64,000 nucleotides of DNA from Pseudomonadota bacterium (GCA_021792365.1 JAJYUT010000001.1:496001-560000); one strand, 5' to 3'. Positions 24,853-34,794 are shown, counted from the stretch's first letter. The notes: generated by a model from the sequence alone, not told the origin. Translations and numbers: made by a program.

Positions 24853-25797
24853 ATGGGGAAGCGCTTCGGCCTGGCGGCGGCACCGTTGCTGATGGCATTC
24901 ATGGCAACCCTGGCCCAGGCGGCGGAACCGCAATCCTGCCAGCGGGTACGCATGGCGGAGCCCGGCTGGAACGATCTCGCCTTCACGACCGGCATCGCCT
25001 CGGTGCTGCTCGAGGGGCTGGGCTATGAAGTGAAATCGGACGTGCTCGGCATCGAGGTGATCTATGCCTCGCTCAAGAACAAGGATCTGGACGCCTTCCT
25101 CGGCTATTGGGATCCGGCCATGGAGGTCTATTTCGCCGCCTATCGCGACGACGGTTCGGTCGAGACCATCCGGCAGAACCTCGAAGGCGCGAAATACACC
25201 TTTGCGGTCCCGCAATACGTCCACGAAGCCGGAATCCGTGACTTCGCCGACCTTGCCAAGCACGCCGACAAGTTCGACCGCAAGATGTACGGCATCGAGC
25301 CCGGCTCCAACACCATCATGGAGCAGATCATCAAGGAGAATCGCTTCGGCCTCGGCGATTGGGAACTGGTGGAATCGAGCGAGCAAGGCATGCTGACCCA
25401 GGTGAAGAAGGCCGTGCAGAAGCAGGACTGGATCCTGTTCCAGGGCTGGGCCCCGCATCCGATGAACGCCGATATTCCGATGGCGTATCTCAGCGGCGGC
25501 GATGAGTGGTACGGGCCGAATTACGGCGGCGCGACCGTCCATACCCAGGTACGCAAAGGCTATGTAGCCGAATGCGCCAATGTCGGCCGCCTGCTGGACA
25601 ATCTCGGCTTCACCCTCGAATTCGAGAACGAGGGCATGGGATACCTCATCAACGAATTCATGTCGCCGCGGGATGCCGCCAGGAAGGCGATCGCGGCGCA
25701 TCCCGACCTGCTGGGGCCATGGCTGGCCGGCGTGACCACCTTCGACGGCAAGGATGGCGTGGCGGCCGTCAGGGATTCGCTTGGCTTGATGAACTAG
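24853..25797 (+). CDS. choX: Choline/glycine betaine ABC transporter substrate-binding protein (ChoX-like)
   Basis: Periplasmic binding protein of the ProX/ChoX class; 314 residues with signal peptide (cleavage near AQAAE, residue 23). The start of the mature domain, VRMAEPGWNDLAFTTGIASVLLEGLGYEV, and YASLKNKDLDAFLGYWDP are close to ChoX of rhizobia. Aromatic residues for the choline cage include W43-like GWND and W93-like GYWDP. The permease and ATPase genes are not here, so it must pair with components elsewhere. Control by the divergent betI is likely. Confidence 0.9.
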   Translation: MGKRFGLAAAPLLMAFMATLAQAAEPQSCQRVRMAEPGWNDLAFTTGIASVLLEGLGYEVKSDVLGIEVIYASLKNKDLDAFLGYWDPAMEVYFAAYRDDGSVETIRQNLEGAKYTFAVPQYVHEAGIRDFADLAKHADKFDRKMYGIEPGSNTIMEQIIKENRFGLGDWELVESSEQGMLTQVKKAVQKQDWILFQGWAPHPMNADIPMAYLSGGDEWYGPNYGGATVHTQVRKGYVAECANVGRLLDNLGFTLEFENEGMGYLINEFMSPRDAARKAIAAHPDLLGPWLAGVTTFDGKDGVAAVRDSLGLMN

Positions 25798-25857
25798 CCG
25801 CGTCGCGCCGATTGCTCATCCGCGCGCTCCGCGCGTCATCGGTCCCGCCAAGCGCCC

Positions 25858-26772
25858 ATGCCAGTCATTCCCGTCGCCGACGACACGCGCCTGCATGCCC
25901 GGCTGATCGGGCCGGCGCACAAGCCCGCCTTGCTGATGATCCAGGGCCTCGGCATGCAAGCGACCGATTGGCCCAGGGCGCTGCTCGGCGTGCTCGCGGC
26001 GCATCGCCGCCTGATCCTGTTCGACAACCGCGACTATGGCCGGTCGAGCCTGTGCGGTCCGGCGATCGACCCGACGCTGCGGGAAACGGATTATCCGTTC
26101 GCGCCGATTGCGCCGTCCGAGGCGCCGTATTCGTTGCACGACATGGCGGTGGACGCGCTACGCCTCCTGGATGCGCTGCGCATAGAGCGTGCCGATGTGC
26201 TGGGCTTCTCCATGGGCGGGATGATCGCGCAGATCATGGCGGCGCAATGGCCCGAGCGCGTGCGCGCGCTGGTGTCACTGATGTCCTCGGGCGGCCAGGC
26301 GGTCTTGCCAGCGGACACGCCGGGCGCGCGCGCCCTGGCGCGGATGATCGTGCATGTGCCCGACCGGGCGCGTCTGATCCGGCAGATGACGGACGCGCAA
26401 CGCCTATGGTCGGGGCCGCACCACGCGATCGCCGCGAAGGCCGTCGCGCGCCACCTGGAGCTCAGCTATCGCCGCTGCTATCGGCCGGCGGCGATTCATC
26501 GCCAGGCCCTGGCCTATGCGAGCGCTGGTGATCGCTCCGACCTGCTGCGGCGCATCCGGTGCCGGTCGCTGGTGATCCACGGCGCGGCCGACCCGGTGAT
26601 TCCGTTGTCCTTCGCCGAGGCCGCCGCGCGCCTGATCCCCGGATCGCGCCTGCTCACCCTGCCCGACGGCGCGCACGACCTGCATCCGGCCTTGCTGCCC
26701 CGGCTGTCGGCCGCGATCCTCGCGCATCTCGGCACGGCCGCGGACTCGCCGCGCGACGCGGCGGCCCGTTAA
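25858..26772 (+). CDS. Alpha/beta hydrolase
   Basis: A 304-residue alpha/beta-fold hydrolase. Nucleophile elbow GFSMGG with S118; oxyanion region IQGLGMQATDW at 28-38; acid residue in HGAADPVIP; catalytic histidine in DGAHDLHP near the C-terminus. The family covers esterases, lactonases and haloperoxidase-like proteins, so the substrate is open. It follows choX by 60 nt on the same strand and may be cotranscribed. No signal peptide; cytoplasmic. Confidence 0.88.
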   Translation: MPVIPVADDTRLHARLIGPAHKPALLMIQGLGMQATDWPRALLGVLAAHRRLILFDNRDYGRSSLCGPAIDPTLRETDYPFAPIAPSEAPYSLHDMAVDALRLLDALRIERADVLGFSMGGMIAQIMAAQWPERVRALVSLMSSGGQAVLPADTPGARALARMIVHVPDRARLIRQMTDAQRLWSGPHHAIAAKAVARHLELSYRRCYRPAAIHRQALAYASAGDRSDLLRRIRCRSLVIHGAADPVIPLSFAEAAARLIPGSRLLTLPDGAHDLHPALLPRLSAAILAHLGTAADSPRDAAAR

Positions 26773-26939
26773 GCTGCTTTCAACCTGGATGATGTATCTC
26801 CGCGCCTCAGTCGGGCATCAGGTGCCGTCCCCGGAGGGCCCGCTCGATATCACGGGGCCGGAACGGCAAGGGCAAGAGCCTGCGCGCGTTCCGGTTCCGA
26901 CCAGCTCCGGAGCGGGAGTGCGCCTTCTGAGAACGCCGG

Positions 26940-27368
26940 TTACAGGGCTTCCTGTTGGGCGGTCTTGACGCCGGCCGGCTGCAGCAGCGATTGCACGCAA
27001 CGATCGGCCCGGGTCATTTCCGCAGCTTGGTCCCGCGCCTCCATATAGGCGACGGAAAGGCCCGCTTCACCGGAATAGAGATAGAAGTCCACGACGCAAT
27101 CGGCGCCGGCATACTGCCAGACCTCCGCCGGCGCGTCCCTGCGCACCAGCCTCGGCGTCCCTAGCTTGCGCGACAGATCCTGCTGGCCGAGGCCGAGAAA
27201 GGACGCGGTATCATCGGGGGGAGTCGCAGTGGCGGGCTGGGCGCTGGCATCCTTGCGCGGGCTGGCGGAGTCCGGCGCACCGGTGGATTGGCAGGCAACG
27301 AGCGCGAAAGCCGCGCCGAGGAGCGCGACCCACCGGAACCCACGTCGGCCGATCTGGCCAAGTCGCAT
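26940..27368 (-). CDS. Small lipoprotein of unknown function
   Basis: A 142-residue protein with a lipoprotein signal: basic start, hydrophobic run VALLGAAFALVAC and lipobox cysteine at about residue 26. A disordered Ser/Pro/Thr/Ala linker (about 27-55) leads to a small domain with LGQQDLSRKLGTPRLVRRDAPAEVWQY, which resembles the SmpA/OmlA-like beta-lactamase-inhibitor-like fold in style. Two cysteines (CVVDF and DRCVQS) may pair. It lies 100 nt downstream of bactofilin on the same strand. Outer-membrane location is inferred. Confidence 0.75.
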   Translation of the reverse strand: MRLGQIGRRGFRWVALLGAAFALVACQSTGAPDSASPRKDASAQPATATPPDDTASFLGLGQQDLSRKLGTPRLVRRDAPAEVWQYAGADCVVDFYLYSGEAGLSVAYMEARDQAAEMTRADRCVQSLLQPAGVKTAQQEAL

Positions 27369-27468
27369 TTCGGGCCCCCGCCCAAAAGCACGTTGCCGGG
27401 TAGGGCCGGCCTGTCGAGAGAACCGGCCGGCGCCGCCCACCGGCGCCGGCGGTCATTGTAGCACAGTC

Positions 27469-28035
27469 TTAAGCCGCAGCCTCGCTGGTGCTGGCTTCCG
27501 GCAGCGACTCGACCGTCCCGGAGATAATGCCGCCGCGCTCGACCTCGAGCTGGCCGTATTTCACCTTGCCGAACACACGGCCGGTCGCCCGCACCGTCAG
27601 GCGGCCATGCACCGTGAGGTCGCCATCGAACCGGCCGCTGATGTCGGCGGATTCGATGTCGGCCGATCCCTTGAACTGTCCCGACGAGGCGATGTCGATT
27701 TGCCGGCAGTCGTTCAGCACGGCTTCGACGCGGCCTTCGACCACCAGGAAATCGCAAGTGCGGATCTCGCCATTGAGGATGATCTCGCGCCCGACGATCA
27801 GCTTCTTGTGGTCGGTCTCGGTGCGCGGCGCCGCGCCGGGCTGCTCGCGACGCTGGGTGAACGCGCTGAGATCGGGCGGACGGCGCGCGATCTCGGGCGC
27901 AGCGGGCCGCGAAACACCGGGCGTCGGCGCGTCCGGCCGCAAATAGCTCTTGCTCTGGTCAGCGGCCCCGCTAGCGGACGTCGTGTCCGCGGTGCTTGCC
28001 GTCGACATCTCCTGGTCCCTCTTCTTTCCGAACAT
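27469..28035 (-). CDS. Bactofilin (polymer-forming cytoskeletal protein)
   Basis: A 188-residue bactofilin. Residues 1-75 are a disordered tail rich in Ser, Thr, Pro and Ala; the right-handed beta-helix core begins near HKKLIVGREIILNGEI and runs to about residue 175 with the repeating G.....G pattern (GRVEAVL, GQFKGSAD, GRFDGDLTVHGRLTVRATGRVFGKV). Bactofilins polymerise without nucleotide and organise cell-wall or stalk enzymes at the membrane. No M23 peptidase partner is adjacent. MFGKK at the N-terminus may serve in membrane attachment. Confidence 0.93.
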   Translation of the reverse strand: MFGKKRDQEMSTASTADTTSASGAADQSKSYLRPDAPTPGVSRPAAPEIARRPPDLSAFTQRREQPGAAPRTETDHKKLIVGREIILNGEIRTCDFLVVEGRVEAVLNDCRQIDIASSGQFKGSADIESADISGRFDGDLTVHGRLTVRATGRVFGKVKYGQLEVERGGIISGTVESLPEASTSEAAA

Positions 28036-28142
28036 CTTAACCCTTTCCGTGAGGTCGAGTGCGCCCCGGGCCCTCTCGCGGCATTCACTTCAGTGGTGGG
28101 CCATACCGCCCTGGCACCCGACCCAGACTGCGATGTGTTGGC

Positions 28143-28835
28143 TTAAGCCATTGGCTTGACAGCCTGAGTCGCGGTTCTTGTGTGGTTTAGCACATTCTGC
28201 GCCACGTGCACCATAAAAGCCGCCCCCAACACCGGCGCCAACAGGTTGACGATCGGAATCGTGAGGCACACCGCTATAATGACACCGGCGATGGTAAAGG
28301 TTCGGTTATGATGCCGGTGCAAAGTGCGCGCGCTGGCGCGATCCATGCGCCGGAATGCCACCATCTCAAAATATTCCCGGCCGAGCAGCCAGCCATTCAC
28401 GCCCCACGTGATCAGCACATAGATCGGAAAGACCAGGAGGAAGGGCAGGGCCAGGACATTGGCGATGATGGCGATGGCCGCCAGCTTGAGCCCGTCAAAG
28501 ACCGATTGCAGCACCGGCACCGGTTTTCCGGGCGGCAGATCGGGGTAGTGCTTGGCCTCGACCGCGTCGATGATCTCGTCGGAGAAAATGCCCGCGATCG
28601 CGGCGGCGACGCTGGGAAACAGCAGCCAGGCGATGACCATCGCACCGAGGACTCCCCCGAACTGCGCCAGGCCCTCCAGCCAGCCGCTCAAGCCCGCCAG
28701 CCAGCCGATCAGCAGATAGACCAGCACCACGAACAGCACATAGCCGAGGATGGCGAGGCCGAGGACCTTGCCGATTACCCGCCGGATCGGCGGATCGCTC
28801 AGTTGACCGAGAGTCTTGGCAACGGCGCTGAACAA
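28143..28835 (-). CDS. EI24 domain-containing (CysZ-like) membrane protein
   Basis: A 230-residue membrane protein with four or more helices and amphipathic stretches. The blocks IFSDEIIDAVEAKHYPDLPPGKP and WLLGREYFEMVAFRRMDRASA are typical of the EI24/CysZ family. CysZ imports sulfate in enterobacteria; alphaproteobacterial EI24 proteins are not characterised. The AAGGAAAACC before the ATG gives a ribosome site. A 68-nt imperfect palindrome occupies the divergent gap to the kinase gene. Confidence 0.88.
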   Translation of the reverse strand: MFSAVAKTLGQLSDPPIRRVIGKVLGLAILGYVLFVVLVYLLIGWLAGLSGWLEGLAQFGGVLGAMVIAWLLFPSVAAAIAGIFSDEIIDAVEAKHYPDLPPGKPVPVLQSVFDGLKLAAIAIIANVLALPFLLVFPIYVLITWGVNGWLLGREYFEMVAFRRMDRASARTLHRHHNRTFTIAGVIIAVCLTIPIVNLLAPVLGAAFMVHVAQNVLNHTRTATQAVKPMA

Positions 28836-28902
28836 AAGGTTTTCCTTTCAGGACAGAGAGTTAGGTTATATGGGGCGCGGTCCTGCCTGCGCCAAGTGAT
28901 CC

Positions 28903-28970
28903 GGAATCAGGTATCAGGTATCGGAATGTGCGTCATCGGGTCCTGATCACTGATTCTGATTCCTGATTCC
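28903..28970. repeat. Imperfect palindrome with GGAATCAGG/CCTGATTCC ends
   Basis: Ends at 28903-28911 and 28962-28970 are perfect 9-bp inverted repeats. Between them are direct repeats of GTATCAG on the left and TGATTC on the right, so the element can fold over most of its length. It lies between two divergent genes. Confidence 0.6.
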
Positions 28971-29022
28971 TGGCAACTGACTATACTCCGCCAACTTTTC
29001 GGGCGGGCAGAGACAGGGATTC

Positions 29023-30009
29023 ATGTCTGAAGTCATCGACGTGGTCGGCATCGGCAATGCGATCGTCGACGTTCTGGCGCAATGCGACGACGCGTTCATC
29101 GAGCGCATGGGCTTGGCCAAGGGCTCGATGACCCTGATCGACGCCGTCCAGGCGGAGGAGCTCTATGCCGCCATGGGCCCGGCGATCGAGATATCCGGCG
29201 GCTGCGCCGCCAATACTGCCGTGGGGGTCGCCAGCCTGGGCGGCAAGGCGGCCTTCATCGGCAAGGTCGGCAACGACCAGCTCGGCGGCATCTTCCGCCA
29301 CGACGTGCGCGCCGCCGGGGTCCAGTACGACATCCCGCCCGCCACCTCCAAGACCCCGACCGCGCGCTCGATGATCCTGGTGACGCCCGATGCGGAGCGC
29401 ACCATGAACACCTATCTCGGGGCCTGCCACGAACTGACGCCCGACGACATCGACCCGCATCTGATCCAGCGCGCCAGGGTCACCTATATGGAGGGCTACC
29501 TGTGGGATCCGCCCGCCGCCAAGCAGGCGTTCCTCAAGGCCGCGCGCATCGCCCATGACGCCGGGCAGGAAGTGGCGCTCAGCCTGTCCGATTCGTTCTG
29601 CGTGAACCGCTATCTGAAGGAGTTCCAGGATCTCGTCATGAACCATGTCGACATCCTGTTCGCCAACATTGCCGAGATCACGGCGCTGTGGGAGACCAGC
29701 GACTGGAACGAGGCCGCCCGCGTTACGCAGGAGCATTGCGACCTCGCCGCCCTGACCCGCAGCGAATTCGGCTCGGTGATCGTGACCTCGGACGAGATGA
29801 TCGAGATCCCGGCCTGGCCGGTGGACCGCATCGTGGACCTGACCGGCGCAGGCGACCTCTATGCCGCCGGCTTTCTCTACGGCTATACCCATGGGCGGGA
29901 TTTCGAGACCTGCGGGCGCATTGCCTCGCTTGCCGCGGGCGAGATCATTTCCCATATCGGCGCCAGGCCCGAAACGCCGCTCGCCGAACTCGTGCTCAGC
30001 CGGCTGTAA
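29023..30009 (+). CDS. PfkB family carbohydrate kinase, adenosine kinase-like
   Basis: A 328-residue ribokinase-fold enzyme. N-terminal GGCAANTA (about 59-66) is the PfkB signature 1; DLTGAGDLYAAGFL carries the catalytic aspartate at about 278. The closest known group is alphaproteobacterial adenosine/sugar kinase. The likely reaction is ATP-dependent phosphorylation of adenosine or a related nucleoside. A GGGCAGAG-like ribosome site lies near the ATG. The typA gene follows after about 140 nt. Confidence 0.88.
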   Translation: MSEVIDVVGIGNAIVDVLAQCDDAFIERMGLAKGSMTLIDAVQAEELYAAMGPAIEISGGCAANTAVGVASLGGKAAFIGKVGNDQLGGIFRHDVRAAGVQYDIPPATSKTPTARSMILVTPDAERTMNTYLGACHELTPDDIDPHLIQRARVTYMEGYLWDPPAAKQAFLKAARIAHDAGQEVALSLSDSFCVNRYLKEFQDLVMNHVDILFANIAEITALWETSDWNEAARVTQEHCDLAALTRSEFGSVIVTSDEMIEIPAWPVDRIVDLTGAGDLYAAGFLYGYTHGRDFETCGRIASLAAGEIISHIGARPETPLAELVLSRL

Positions 30010-30147
30010 CCGTCATGCATCCATTCAGCCGCTATACCTCGGGAACGCCGCCGACCCTGGCCTGATCTGGCGGCCTTGGCTTCGCCGATCCCGACCGCGC
30101 GCTCAGGAGAGCGGCGCGCCACCTTTGCTTAAGTGAAAGTCACAATC

Positions 30148-31980
30148 ATGAAGTTGCGTAACATCGCCATCATCGCCCATGTCGACCACGGCAAGACCAC
30201 TTTGGTCGACCAGCTGCTGAAGCAGAGCGGCGCCTTCCGCACCAACCAGCAGGTGATGGAGCGGGTCATGGATTCCAACGACCTGGAGCGCGAGCGTGGC
30301 ATCACCATCCTCGCCAAATGCACCTCGGTCGACTGGAAGGGCACCCGCATCAACATCGTTGATACGCCCGGCCACGCCGATTTCGGGGGCGAGGTGGAGC
30401 GCATCCTCAACATGGTGGATGGCGTGATCCTGCTGGTCGACGCGGCGGAAGGCCCCCTCCCCCAGACCAAGTTCGTCACCATGAAGGCGCTGGCGCTCGG
30501 CCTGCGTCCCATCGTCGTCATCAACAAGTGCGACCGGCCGGACGCCCAGCCCCACGAGACCCACGATGCGGTGTTCGACCTCTTCGCCATCCTCGGCGCC
30601 CAGGACGAGCAGCTCGACTTTCCCACCCTGTTCGCGTCCTCGCGCCAGGGCTGGGCGGTGGCGAACCTGGAAGGTGACGAGCGTAGGGACCTGTCGCCGA
30701 TGTTCGACCTGATCGTCGAGCATGTGCATGCGCCGCGGGTGCAGAACGACGCGCCGTTCTCCATGCTGGTCACCACGCTGGAATACGACAGCTATCTGGG
30801 CCGCGTGCTGACCGGCCGGATCCAGACCGGCAAGGCCCTGGTCAACATGCCGATGCGGGCGATCCAGCCCGACGGCACAATCATCGAATCCGGGCGATTG
30901 ACCAAGCTGCTCTCCTTCCGCGGCATCGAGCGCGTGCCGGTGGACGAAGCCGAGGCCGGCGACATCGTCGCCATCGCGGGGCTGACCGAGACCACCGTGG
31001 CCGACACCATCTGCGACCCCGTGGTGGAGATACCGCTGCCGGCGCAGCCGATCGACCCGCCTACTCTCGCCATGACCTTCTCCGTCAACGACAGCCCGCT
31101 GGCCGGCCGCGAGGGCGACAAGGTGACCAGCCGCATGATCGCCACCCGCCTGATGCGTGAGGCCGAAGGCAACGTCGCCATCAAGGTGCGCGAGACCGAA
31201 GGCCGCGATGCGCTGGAGGTGGCTGGCCGCGGTGAACTGCAGCTCGGCGTGCTGGTCGAGACCATGCGCCGCGAGGGCTTCGAGCTCTCGATCAGCCGCC
31301 CGCGCGTGCTCTATCGCCAGGATCCGAATACCGGCGAGCGTCTGGAGCCGATCGAGGAAGCGGTGATCGACGTCGACGAGGAATTCACCGGCGTCGTGAT
31401 CGACAAGCTCGGCCAGCGCAAGGGCGAGATGACCGAGATGCGCCCCTCCGGCGGCGGCAAGACGCGCCTCGTCTTCCACGTGCCGGCGCGCGGGCTCATT
31501 GGCTATCACGGCGAGTTCCTGACGGACACCCGCGGCACCGGCATCATGAGCCGGCTGTTCCACGGCTACGCCCCCTATCGCGGGCCGATTGCCGGCCGGC
31601 GCAACGGCGTCCTCATCTCCACCGCGCAGGGCGAAGCGGTCGCCTATGCCCTGTGGTTCCTGGAAGAGCGCGGCGAAATATTCGTCAATCCGGGCGAAGC
31701 TGTTTACGAGGGCATGATCATCGGCGAGAACAGCCGCGGCCACGACCTCGAGGTCAACCCGCTGAAATCGAAGCAGCTCACCAACATCCGCACCACCTCG
31801 AAGGACGAGGCGATCCGCCTCACCCCGCCGCGGCCCATCACCCTCGAATACGCCATGGCCTATATCGAGGAGGACGAGCGTGTCGAGGTGACGCCGAAAT
31901 CCATCCGCCTGCGCAAGGCCATCCTCGACCCCAACGACCGCAAGCGCGCGGAGCGCAAGGCTGAAGCGGAGACGGCGTAA
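30148..31980 (+). CDS. typA: Translational GTPase TypA/BipA
   Basis: Ribosome-associated GTPase of 610 residues, full length, needed for ribosome assembly at low temperature and stress growth. G motifs: AHVDHGKTT at 10-18, [14 protein letters not shown] (G3) near 73, NKCDRP (G4) near 127 and a G5 SS.QGWA block. EF-G-like domains and the TypA C-terminal domain with [10 protein letters not shown] and SKQLTNIR follow. ATG at 30148 begins the family start [14 protein letters not shown] at 30133 would add five residues. The homocysteine methyltransferase gene follows 5 nt later. Confidence 0.96.
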   Translation: MKLRNIAIIAHVDHGKTTLVDQLLKQSGAFRTNQQVMERVMDSNDLERERGITILAKCTSVDWKGTRINIVDTPGHADFGGEVERILNMVDGVILLVDAAEGPLPQTKFVTMKALALGLRPIVVINKCDRPDAQPHETHDAVFDLFAILGAQDEQLDFPTLFASSRQGWAVANLEGDERRDLSPMFDLIVEHVHAPRVQNDAPFSMLVTTLEYDSYLGRVLTGRIQTGKALVNMPMRAIQPDGTIIESGRLTKLLSFRGIERVPVDEAEAGDIVAIAGLTETTVADTICDPVVEIPLPAQPIDPPTLAMTFSVNDSPLAGREGDKVTSRMIATRLMREAEGNVAIKVRETEGRDALEVAGRGELQLGVLVETMRREGFELSISRPRVLYRQDPNTGERLEPIEEAVIDVDEEFTGVVIDKLGQRKGEMTEMRPSGGGKTRLVFHVPARGLIGYHGEFLTDTRGTGIMSRLFHGYAPYRGPIAGRRNGVLISTAQGEAVAYALWFLEERGEIFVNPGEAVYEGMIIGENSRGHDLEVNPLKSKQLTNIRTTSKDEAIRLTPPRPITLEYAMAYIEEDERVEVTPKSIRLRKAILDPNDRKRAERKAEAETA

Positions 31981-31985
31981 GCGAC

Positions 31986-32876
31986 ATGAGCTTCACCATC
32001 CTCGACGGCGGCATGGGGCGCGAGCTGCACCGCATGGGCGCGCCGTTCCGGCAGCCGGAATGGTCGGCGCTGGCGCTGATGCTGGCGCCGGAGACCGTTG
32101 AGCGTGCGCACCAGCACTTCGCCGATGCGGGCGCGGGAACCATCACCACCAATTCCTACGCCCTGGTGCCGTTCCATATCGGCGAGGCGAGGTTCAAGGC
32201 CGAGGCCCGCAGGCTGGCGGATCTTGCCGGCGGCCTGGCGCGCAAGGTCGCGAACAGCGCCAAGCACAAGGTCTCGGTTGCCGGGTCGCTGCCGCCCTTG
32301 TTCGGTTCCTATCGCCCCGATCTGTTCGACGAGGCGCAAGCGCCCGCGATCATCCGGCCGCTGATCGACGGCTTGTCACCGCATGCCGATCTGTGGCTGG
32401 CCGAAACGCAAGGCTCGCTCGCGGAGGCGCGCTTCGCGAAAGCCGCGCTCGGCAAGGATGAGCGGCCGTTCTGGGTCTCCTTCACCCTGGACGACGACAA
32501 TGACGACCTGGCGCGGCCCAAGCTGCGCTCCGGCGAGTGCGTCGCCGCCGTGGTCACCGCCATGCTGGAACTCGGCAGTGACGCGATCCTGTTCAATTGC
32601 AGCCAGCCGGAGATCATGGCGGGAGCGGTCGAGGCCGCGCGGTCGATCCGCGACGCGCGGGGCAGCAGCGCCAGGATCGGCGTCTATGCCAACGCCTTTC
32701 CGCCGCAGCGCGACGAAGCCGCCAATGAGGGGCTGAGCGACATCCGCGCCGACTTGACGCCCGCCCGCTACGCCCAGTTCGCTCAGGAGTGGCGCGGGCA
32801 CGGCGCCGACATCATCGGCGGATGCTGCGGCATCGGCCCGGAACACATCGCGGCGCTCACGGCGCTGCGCGCGTAG
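31986..32876 (+). CDS. Homocysteine S-methyltransferase family protein
   Basis: A 296-residue zinc-dependent methyltransferase barrel. Zinc-binding cysteines are C205 (LFNCSQP) and the pair C280-C281 (GGCCG). The start ILDGGMGRELHRMG and TNSYALVPFH segments are the substrate face. Such enzymes make methionine from homocysteine using S-methylmethionine or a betaine; the donor is not clear. The gene follows typA by 5 nt. Its end lies opposite an open minus-strand frame with a membrane-like segment. Confidence 0.9.
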   Translation: MSFTILDGGMGRELHRMGAPFRQPEWSALALMLAPETVERAHQHFADAGAGTITTNSYALVPFHIGEARFKAEARRLADLAGGLARKVANSAKHKVSVAGSLPPLFGSYRPDLFDEAQAPAIIRPLIDGLSPHADLWLAETQGSLAEARFAKAALGKDERPFWVSFTLDDDNDDLARPKLRSGECVAAVVTAMLELGSDAILFNCSQPEIMAGAVEAARSIRDARGSSARIGVYANAFPPQRDEAANEGLSDIRADLTPARYAQFAQEWRGHGADIIGGCCGIGPEHIAALTALRA

Positions 32877-33106
32877 CAACCGGCCCTGGCCCAGGGATAA
32901 CGCTTGAACGCTTTCGTCTCGTGCTTGGTCGAGCGGACGATGACGCCGATTGCGACGATCGCGGTCAGGATCAGGGCCACGATGATCAGCAACGGCCGGT
33001 CGAAGGTTGCCCGCGACCATCTGGACGCGCTTTGAGCAACTGCGTAACGATTGGGCAACCGATGCGACCGTAATCTGCGAGTCGGGCGGTGCGGAAAGGG
33101 TATCCA

Positions 33107-34504
33107 ATGGCCGAAGCGGTAGTCGTGAAGAAGGACTGGCGGTCGGCGGTCGCGGCCTATCTGACGCCCCGGATGCTCATCATCCTGGCGATGGGCTTCG
33201 CCTCCGGCCTGCCGCTGCTGCTGACGCTGTCGACCTTGACCTACTGGCTTTCTAAGGTCGGTGTCGACAAGACGACCATCGGCTTGTTCGCACTCGTCGG
33301 CACACCCTACACCTTCAAGTTCCTGTGGTCGCCGATCATGGACCACGCACCGGTGCCTGTCCTGACGCGACTGCTGGGAAGGCGGCGCAGTTGGTTGCTC
33401 GTCACTCAGGCATTGCTCGCGGTGGCAATCTTTGCCATGGGCCTGACCGATCCTGCGACCGACCCGCTGAGGACCGCTTTCGCCGCTCTGGCTGTCGCCT
33501 TCCTGTCGGCCAGCCAGGACATCGTGATCGACGCCTATCGCATCGACATCCTGCCGGAAGACGAACAGGGCCACGGGGCCGCGGCCACGCAGATCGGCTA
33601 TCGCATCGGGCTGTTGCTCGCTGGCGCCGGTGCGCTGGCCATGTCGGACTATGTGGCCTGGCCCACCGTCTTCGCCGTCCTGGCCGGCGCCATGGTGGTT
33701 GCGATGATCGTGACGCTGCTGGCGCCCGAACCCAAGGCGCCGCCACGGAACACAAGTCGCAGCTACCTGGAATGGGTCAAGGAAGCCTTCCTCGACCCCT
33801 TCATCGATTTCATGAAGCACCCGGGCTGGATCGTGATCCTGGCTTTTGTGCTGTTCTACAAGTTCGGTGACGCGTTGGGCGGCTTCATGGCCAATCCGTT
33901 CTATGTCGAGATGGGTTTCACCGGCATCGAGATTGGATCGATCAGCAAGGTCTGGGGCTTTTGGATGTCGGGGCTTGGCGCCGTGATCGGCGGGCTCGCG
34001 GTCTTCCGCTGGGGCGTCTTCCAGGCGCTGCTGATCGGCGGAGTCCTGCAGGCCGTCACCAACCTGACGTTCTCCTATGTTGCGATCGTGAACGGCGACT
34101 ATGGTGCCTGTGCGCAGGCCGCATTGGCGGCAGACGCTAAGGCCGTCGTGAGCGAAATCTGCGCGATGCATCGGCACGATCTCACCTCGCTTGCCATCGC
34201 CATCACCGCCGACAATGTCGCCGGCGGCGCTGCGGGCGCGGCACTGGTTGCCTACCTCTCCGGGCTGTGCAACGTCGCCTACACGGCGACGCAATACGCC
34301 CTGCTGACGTCATTCATGGCGTTGGGGCGCACGTGGCTGTCGTCCGGCAGCGGCTGGCTGGCGGATCACATGGACTGGGTTTCGTTCTGGGCAGTGACCA
34401 TGGTGTTGGCGATCCCCGGCCTCGCGCTTCTTATGGTCATGATGCGCTACTATCCGCTCCGACCTGCTATGCGCTCTGCTGAACAAGTCGTTGTCAGGCG
34501 ATGA
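33107..34504 (+). CDS. ampG: AmpG family muropeptide/MFS transporter
   Basis: Inner-membrane importer of cell-wall muropeptides for recycling; 465 residues with about 12-14 helices. Strong AmpG features: GFASGLPLLLT, FALVGTPYTFKFLWSPIMD, SASQDIVIDAYR and VLFYKFGDALGG. AAAGGG precedes the ATG at 33107. In other bacteria AmpG feeds the AmpR/AmpC beta-lactamase switch; neither is here. The SelW-like gene overlaps its stop. Confidence 0.9.
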   Translation: MAEAVVVKKDWRSAVAAYLTPRMLIILAMGFASGLPLLLTLSTLTYWLSKVGVDKTTIGLFALVGTPYTFKFLWSPIMDHAPVPVLTRLLGRRRSWLLVTQALLAVAIFAMGLTDPATDPLRTAFAALAVAFLSASQDIVIDAYRIDILPEDEQGHGAAATQIGYRIGLLLAGAGALAMSDYVAWPTVFAVLAGAMVVAMIVTLLAPEPKAPPRNTSRSYLEWVKEAFLDPFIDFMKHPGWIVILAFVLFYKFGDALGGFMANPFYVEMGFTGIEIGSISKVWGFWMSGLGAVIGGLAVFRWGVFQALLIGGVLQAVTNLTFSYVAIVNGDYGACAQAALAADAKAVVSEICAMHRHDLTSLAIAITADNVAGGAAGAALVAYLSGLCNVAYTATQYALLTSFMALGRTWLSSGSGWLADHMDWVSFWAVTMVLAIPGLALLMVMMRYYPLRPAMRSAEQVVVRR

Positions 34505-34794
34505 CCGCGCGCGCTCCCCGCATCGAGATCGAGTTCTGCACCCAGTGCCGCTGGCTGCTGCGCGCGGGCTGGACGGCGCAGGAGCTGCTGACGACCTTCC
34601 AGGATGAGATCGGGGAGGTGGCGCTCATCCCCGGCACCGGCGGCGTGTTCGAGGTACGGGTGGATGGCCAGACCATCTGGTCGCGCAAGGGTGAGGGGCG
34701 CCACGCCGAGCTCACCGAGCTGAAGCAGCGGCTGCGCGACGTCATCGCGCCGGGGCGGGAACTGGGTCACTCCGACCGGAAGGCGAAGGAGTAG
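34501..34794 (+). CDS. SelT/SelW/SelH (Rdx) family thioredoxin-like protein
   Basis: A 97-residue thioredoxin-like protein with the family redox motif CTQC (C13, C16) right after the first strand. The block IPGTGGVFEVRVDGQTIWSRK (about 42-62) is the Rdx hallmark. Here the second site is cysteine, not selenocysteine. It starts on the ampG stop (ATGA), so is cotranslated. A redox role is inferred from family. Confidence 0.93.
   Translation: MTARAPRIEIEFCTQCRWLLRAGWTAQELLTTFQDEIGEVALIPGTGGVFEVRVDGQTIWSRKGEGRHAELTELKQRLRDVIAPGRELGHSDRKAKE

Noticed and set aside
26773-26939. Inverted repeat CCGGAACG/CGTTCCGG in the gap after the hydrolase
   Set aside because: Arms of 8 bp over a GC-rich gap are expected by chance and there is no T-run.
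32376-34294. Minus-strand open frames across the methyltransferase and ampG genes
   Set aside because: Apart from the small hydrophobic piece listed separately, they only mirror conserved genes.
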